A stretch of DNA of 64,000 nucleotides. It comes from Apostichopus japonicus (taxonomy: Eukaryota; Echinodermata; Holothuroidea; Aspidochirotida; Stichopodidae). The notes under the pieces were generated by a model, which was not told the DNA's origin, did no database searches, and saw only the letters and a program-made list of their open reading frames with translations. Positions 58,501 through 64,000 of this stretch are shown here, one piece after another; position 1 is the first letter of the stretch; each line of letters opens with the position of its first letter. The position numbers and the translations under genes were made by a program. The stretch lies in contig NC_092577.1 in the NCBI RefSeq assembly GCF_037975245.1, positions 11,846,013 through 11,910,012 of the forward strand. Reading direction: 5' to 3'.

Positions 58501-61500
58501 ATATCAATGTTACATATTCTGTTAAAATACCTTTCTTCAGTCTGGACTTGTAATTTAAAGAGCTATGAAATTGTGATGAACACTTGAACACAAAGTATAT
58601 TGTAATTTTGTTACAAGGTCTTAAAAACAGCTGAACAATTCAAATTAAACTTCAACACTATTGTTAGGTATAAAACTCGGCAACCTCACAATGTAATTTA
58701 TGCACATGTTTCATCATGTCACCTCACCCATTTTAAAGAGTAGACACCTTGATCTTACAAGCATGCACATCTGGACATTCATGTCAGATGCATGCACAAT
58801 GTGTACTGGTTCATGCATCTTCTCAGGTAGGCCAGTAAATTATATGAATATGTATGTATACATATATGTCACAGGAGGGGGCTAATGTGCAAACATCTGC
58901 ATGTATACAAGACCCCAGACTACAATATCCCCCCCTCCCCCACCCACCCTGTGCTGCAGCAGTTCAACCCTTGCATCCACCCAGTTAAGTTCCCTCAAAC
59001 TGAAAAGTACTTTTACAAACCAACAGCAAAATTAATCTATAGTGGATGTAAGATTTTGCCCTTGAAATGGCAGGAGAAACAATCTAGTTTTGAATGCCCC
59101 ATCATTTGATGTCTTTATTAAAAAGATCCAGCTGTACATAGTTCTTCACTAGCACCAGCTACTGGATATAAAAATGGCTTTTGACAATTAAGCAAATACA
59201 GTGAAAATAGTCTCCTGTCTACCTGAAAAGCACCAATTTGACTGATACCATTAGTAGTGGTAGTTTTGTACAAAGTAGTCGAAATTACACAATCTAGTCA
59301 GGTGCTTTTTATATGTACATATACGCCCACCTTCTAGATAATAAATGAAGAGCTTAATCATATACTTACATAAGGCTCACAGAATGGTAATTTGATTGCC
59401 AAGTTTGGAAAGGACTTTATGACTGCTTTAGCTGCTGTATTGTATTGATCTGTAGTAGGATACCTACAAAAAAGAATATCACTTTATAGTTGATTCACAT
59501 ACAGGGTTAGTGCCAGCTGTAAAATTTAGGAGGGGGGGGGGGCAATTACCCACTTAACCAACTCTTTTTGGGGGGATTTAGTATATTGGGGGAGCCTTTT
59601 TAAAATGTGGAGTGAAAGGAAAAGATGGTACTGTCTGGGGCTCCAAAAGCTCCAGTTTTTAACCTTCATATCAGCAGGACAGGGCTTGGTTGGGTGAGAC
59701 TCATACAGGCCCAATGATCTCCCATAATAGAAATTTCTTATGTTACGGGATACTGCGGACCATCTCTATAGTGGTCTCTTGTATCATTCTTGAAGATATA
59801 TTGTCTAAATTGTTTTGTTTTTACTATGTAATTCTTAATTCCTTGTTTTAGTCTGATGTTGATCTGGGATTGAAATAAACCTTACACACACAAACACCAA
59901 AAATTACATTTTTAAAATAATATCAACAACTTATTTTGCAACTTAATAATAACAGTGAAAAGTTCACCCATTTACCCACTAACCATCAAGTCCTGCTTGT
60001 ACTAAGTACCTTACCTAGCACCCCCATTCCCCCCAGACAGGCTGAGTCAGCTAAAAGGCTATGATTTTATATTTGAGGTCGCTGTCTGAGCTTGTTTGTT
60101 TTGGTAATGTGGATATCCCCATCTGAAGTTAAAATATCAACAGAACTTTAACAAAGTTGTAACCACATCATTCCAAGGTTCCACAATATTAAAATCTGTA
60201 GGTTATTGACACATGACGTCTTTATATGCAAAAAATCAAATGCGAAAATACAGGCTTCCAAAGGTGTTATTGTTCCAGGTTAAATAACACCACAATTTCA
60301 AAGATGGCATACTTACACATTGACATATTTCAAAGCTAGTAATTCTGAGATGTTGAAAAGTCAAGATTCCAAAGACTTGTGCATTATGCATGCGTATGAC
60401 ATTTGAAGGCAAAAATTTACACTGGTTTAGCATTAGTGATTGAAAAGACAAAATATTAATATTCAAATAGGGAAAGGTACTTACACAGTAAACAAACACA
60501 TTTTGTCAAATGTAGCTTGGATTACAGCAGATTTAATTCTGTTGCTGACAGGTCCCCCTTTTAATAGTTCTACCAAGATGTCTCTCCTAACATCATCTTG
60601 ATGCAGCTCAAACTTGTTTGGCCATGGCAAGAACTTTTCTTCTTCATGAAAACTATCAAGCATGCAAAAAGGGTAAACAAAACTTTATTAGCAAAATGTA
60701 TAGAATTAGCACTTTCAATAAAGTGACCCTAAACAAATTTTACATGAACAATACAGATTATACTTTGACACAGGTTGAACAGCTTGATTTTCACTACTTC
60801 AGCTGTAAGTTGTTGAACATGCATGTCAGTACTTAGCAAAATGTGACTTCATATTAAATGGCCTCTTCAAATAAGGGGCCTTGTACTGAACTTCTTTAGG
60901 GAATGTGTGGGACTTACTGTTAACCAACCAAGTTCCACCAACCCCCCACCCCCCATACCCTATTATATTGTAGTGATAGCTTAAAGAGAAAATGCAGTCA
61001 CCCTGATTTGAATTAGTATACTGTAGTATAATATTTCTATTATGGCTCTTCCTACTCATGTGACAATGTTTTTGTTACTGAATTGTTGAATTCATGCACC
61101 ATAACTCTTAGATTTGTCTTTTATATGCAATATTTATGTTCTAAAATGCCATAAAATATAATTGTAAGGTCAGCACCAGAAATTTGCAAGGTTTAGCTGA
61201 TATTGCAAATTAGTTTGGGGCAACTGCTTATTCCCTTAAATAAGCTCTTTTTTGCTTCTGTCAAGGTAGGATAATAATTCAAACATGAAATGTTACATGT
61301 CTTACCTGTCTGAAACATCACTGGTACAAGGTACATCTCTTTCATTTCCAGCCAATATAATGGTGTCATCTGAACTTGAAGAGCTTGTAAATGAACTGGC
61401 ACTGAGGCATGCAACTGACAAAGGAAAGGAGTGTCCAAAATATGTATTATAAATTATTTTTCTAATTTGCAAAACCCCAGGATGTAAAGATTAAATATGT

Positions 61501-62284
61501 GTTGCTCATAAGTACAAGAAACAAAATAACTGGATTTGCATTGCAATTTGCTACTTACTATTAAATCTTCAACTGCTAACCAATTTGATATTGATTAGCA
61601 CTTTCATTAGACAGTAATGCTTTTTGATTGATATTGCAAACTGTAAACTGTTACAATGAAAATTTGAAGTAGTATTCAACTTTGGCATACCAATTTGTCC
61701 CTTGCAGAATACCTTCAGACTGTGATAATTTCTTATCTTAAAGCTTCCCTGAAATTTCAAATATGAATACTATAGTGACTTCCTCCTGTCAAATATCCCA
61801 AAACTTTCCACTACTGTAGGGGGAAAGCCATGAGGAGAGGTTATGACAATGTACATACATTCATACAAGAATGTTTTATGTGCATATATTATCCTTGGAA
61901 CTACCCAAGTACCAATAAGTTCCAAATGGGGTTCACACATCATATTATGCCAATAAGGCTCCTTCATGAAATGGTAATAAACATGCTGCTGATAGGCAAA
62001 TTTTTCTGGACAACAATCTTTTTGCAATCGTGTACAAGAAGCATTTATACTTACCTTCATCTCTTTCACCAATCACATTCAGTTTAACTGCTTTATCTTC
62101 CATCTGCTCTTCTTCTATATCACCGTCAATGTCCACCCAGTCGTCAAAGTCTTTATCAAAGACCTGAAGCCGAAATTTCTTTATCCCAAATTGAGATTTG
62201 ATTTCTGGTTCTACATCACTTGCACTACATAAGAAAACCCTTTTTCTGGATCCATAAGTTACATGGTACCGTTTAAGTGCTTCA
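55504..62284 (-). CDS. Spliced transposon accessory gene, SAMD3-like (5' exon missing)
   Basis: Eight exons read in phase on the minus strand: 62055-62284, 61306-61414, 60485-60652, 59370-59463, 58101-58445, 57245-57425, 56643-56718 and 55504-55783 (TGA at 55504-55506). All but one donor match GTAAG or GTAA; the donor of the seventh exon (GTGATG at 56642) is weak and was chosen because it keeps the frame. The first exon encodes a PB1-like ubiquitin-fold stretch (TYGSRKRVFLC ... LQVFDKDFDDWVDI). Exons three and four contain FLPWPNKFELHQDDVRRDIL and YPTTDQYNTAAKAVIKSFP. Exon five ends with PPIAEIRGKFPTLF, and the last holds FPEAVLILLATYYVFNIQY. This order is that of the proteins named SAMD3-like in animal genomes. 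About 490 residues are covered; the start codon lies in an upstream exon I could not place. The likely role is binding the element's subterminal repeats or aiding transposition. Confidence 0.7.
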
Positions 62285-62392
62285 CTGAAGACACAAATAT
62301 ATAGAAACTAAAAAGTTGTTTCTTCTAACCTTTGAAGTTCAAAGTAACAATGATAAGGAATGAGATGCTCTATTTTAAGTATTAATGTTTCT

Positions 62393-64000
62393 CTAAACAA
62401 AGTACTTAAGTGTTACCATTCTCTGATTTTGATTTGTGTAAATTGATAAGGGTAAATGACAAGCAAAATCTTCATAAGCAAATATGACCCATTTTTGTTG
62501 AAAACACAATACATAGCTATGGAAATGTTGACTGTAACCAATAGTGCGCAAAACCATCAAAACAAAATACACTTTACCACCTTTGATAAAGATTGCATCT
62601 ATTTTGCCAAATTCATGCAACCTATTTTCTCTTGCCTCTAGAACCATGCAACAACCTTTTGCATACAATGAACTGTGTAATTCAACAAAAGCTAATGTAT
62701 GCACTTCTTCAATGCTTGGAAATTGACTTTTCAAAGCTCTCTGAATCCCATCACAAAACTGATGTAACTTTTGAATGTCCCCTCCTGAGTTGGATGTCAT
62801 TTTGTCATCCAAAAAATTCTGACCAGCTCCATAATAGCACATAAGTAATTGATGACGCCTTGCCAATGTCTTACACAAATTCCGCCTGTTTTTCTGCCTA
62901 TTGGCAATTTCTTTGAAATATGCATGTTTAGCTTCAAACCTCATTGTCCAGCAGTGAACAAGAGGTCCATATTTCAATATTGAACGAGGGTAATGCAATA
63001 AGTAATGACTTTTGGGTTTAATTCTATCTTCAGGAAAGAGCTCTTTCAGAGCAACCAGAAATCCATGCACCAAATATTCCAAGTATGCAACCATTTCACA
63101 TGGTATAGAGGGAGCAAATGTAATTTCACAAATATCCATAAGTGACAAAAATAGTTCCCAGTATTCATTTCCCTCTGGAATTGAGCTTCCTATGATTAAA
63201 GGCAATAATCTCATCAGGCACCATGTTTGAGATGCTGTTTGTTTGATTTTGAAACTTCCCAGGTTAGCAGTGGTATTGCAAGTTGGTTTGCTTTTCTGAT
63301 CACTTTTTCCAAAGGGAAAAAGTTTCAAAGCACTGTTAAAAGATTCCAAAGTGAAAAAGCCATCCTGAATAAATGTTGTCACAACCTTCGTCATTAATTC
63401 TGGAACAAGTCCTTCGAGCAAATCATGAGCTGGATCAGGTGGTAGACAACTGATTACATCAAAGTATTGCAAATCTGACAAAACAGATTTAGAAGCTACT
63501 CCATAAACATGCCTAAGACCTTGATTTTCCATAACTAACTGCACCTGATGTTTGTGACCAACACTTGTTCTTTCGATTAAACTGGATGAATCAAAATGAT
63601 CTTGAATGTCATTACTACTTGCCATGCAAAATCTACATATTCTACCAGCATGAAAATGTTGCTGAAAGCCTCCTAACTGATGTGCTGCCAAGTTATCCAT
63701 GGAAACCAAACTAATGCAACCCTTGAATGTAAACTCCTCCTGGTTTAAAGTTGTTATTGTCACCCCCTTACTTTCTAAGACTTTAACATCCTCAAGAAGC
63801 GGTTTGAGCACTTTCCCAAAGCCATACTGTTTTATTAATCTTGTACAGCAGAGGCAAACAAGCTGAATTGATGACAATTTTGACCGAAACTTTGGGGATA
63901 AATTTCCAAGAACAAAATAAAATGCAGCAACTTTGTAGCTGTTAGCTTTATTTCTAAGTGGGTTCACCACACCAAAATCATCATAATAAAAATGAACTTG
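62393..64000 (-). CDS. tnp2-like transposase of the CACTA-like element (N-terminus beyond the edge)
   Basis: The frame is open from the right edge to the stop at 62393, about 535 residues. It shows the motif series of animal tnp2-related transposases: YYDDFGVVNPL (63960-63990), LGNLSPKFRSKLSSIQL, DNLAAHQLGGF followed by a cysteine pair (CRFC), LPPDPAHDLLEGLVPEL, and near the C-terminal third HYPRSILKYGPL with WTMRFEAKHAYFK. The acidic residues in DDFG, DPAHD and FEAKH are candidates for the DDE catalytic triad; I cannot assign them with certainty. The enzyme would cut the CACTG ends and move the element. No stop or frameshift was seen, so this copy may be active or recently active. The distance to the accessory gene's first visible exon is only 108 bp, so the two transcripts may overlap or be alternatively spliced. 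Confidence 0.75.
   Translation of the reverse strand, partial: QVHFYYDDFGVVNPLRNKANSYKVAAFYFVLGNLSPKFRSKLSSIQLVCLCCTRLIKQYGFGKVLKPLLEDVKVLESKGVTITTLNQEEFTFKGCISLVSMDNLAAHQLGGFQQHFHAGRICRFCMASSNDIQDHFDSSSLIERTSVGHKHQVQLVMENQGLRHVYGVASKSVLSDLQYFDVISCLPPDPAHDLLEGLVPELMTKVVTTFIQDGFFTLESFNSALKLFPFGKSDQKSKPTCNTTANLGSFKIKQTASQTWCLMRLLPLIIGSSIPEGNEYWELFLSLMDICEITFAPSIPCEMVAYLEYLVHGFLVALKELFPEDRIKPKSHYLLHYPRSILKYGPLVHCWTMRFEAKHAYFKEIANRQKNRRNLCKTLARRHQLLMCYYGAGQNFLDDKMTSNSGGDIQKLHQFCDGIQRALKSQFPSIEEVHTLAFVELHSSLYAKGCCMVLEARENRLHEFGKIDAIFIKGGKVYFVLMVLRTIGYSQHFHSYVLCFQQKWVIFAYEDFACHLPLSIYTNQNQRMVTLKYFV

Larger units (their letters stand above)
52607..64000 (-). mobile_element. Large CACTA/EnSpm-like DNA transposon (right end outside the window)
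   Basis: The left terminus is CACTGTAAAAACT, immediately followed by inverted and tandem copies of a TTTACCC-containing motif, the terminal and subterminal layout typical of CACTA elements. Inside are two minus-strand genes: a spliced accessory gene (55504-62284) and a tnp2-like transposase (62393 to the edge). CTA (52604-52606) borders the left end; CACTA elements make a 3-bp target duplication, so CTA should also follow the other end. At least 11.4 kb is present. The element interrupts TRIM copy G inside its coding exon. Confidence 0.75.

Noticed and set aside
62393-63970. A host gene starting with Met at 63970
   Set aside because: The codon there is GTG and the frame stays open with conserved tnp2-type residues up to the window edge, so the true start is outside.

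Overview
The window is animal nuclear DNA, AT-rich and intron-bearing, with no operons and dense in degraded repeats. The best guess is a marine invertebrate, most likely an echinoderm and perhaps a sea cucumber. The reasons are a tandem array of TRIM-like genes with RING, two B-boxes, a coiled coil and a beta-propeller in one coding exon, a Penelope element with a GIY-YIG domain, and an animal CACTA/EnSpm-type transposon. The species cannot be fixed from the sequence alone.

The first 52.6 kb is a head-to-tail cluster of one gene family, all on the minus strand. Copy B (4847-7030) and copy D (24435-26627) are intact. Copy C (15367-17532) has one in-frame stop. Copy E (38494-40678) has one extra T in a T-run. 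Copy F (44275-45612) is a decayed relic. Copy G (51276-52606) is cut in half by a transposon. Four smaller 3' fragments lie at 21497-21672, 22085-22485, 33888-34085 and 34850-35480. The first 3 kb is the upstream flank of a further copy (A) that lies off the left edge. The duplicated unit includes the flanks. About 1.4-4.3 kb upstream of each start codon is a preserved AG|GTAAGTGA splice donor, and a preserved TGCAG or ACAG acceptor lies 15-19 bases before each ATG. I infer that each copy has its own promoter and non-coding first exon, then an intron, then a single coding exon.

Mobile DNA has shaped the spacers: a MITE-like insertion in flank A (1217-1801), a Penelope 3'-end fragment in the intron of D (30475-30590), a 5'-truncated Penelope element between two (TA)n arrays (32982-33826), a MULE-like element with about 88-bp terminal repeats in flank E (42399-43368), a solo LTR (45794-46872), and an antisense LINE 3' end that runs into a tetranucleotide array (48176-48850).

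From 52607 to the right edge lies one large CACTA/EnSpm-like transposon. It starts CACTGTAAAAA exactly where homology to the TRIM gene stops. It carries a 77-bp subterminal array rich in TTTACCC, then a spliced minus-strand gene resembling SAMD3-like accessory proteins (exons between 55504 and 62284), then a tnp2-like transposase ORF that is still open at 64000. The 5' half of TRIM copy G, with its RING and B-boxes, should lie beyond the far end of this element.

The TRIM genes probably encode cytoplasmic E3 ubiquitin ligases with a propeller that binds a ligand or substrate. The paralogues differ most in short propeller loops, which fits a diversifying recognition family, perhaps an immune one. 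That last step is inference.
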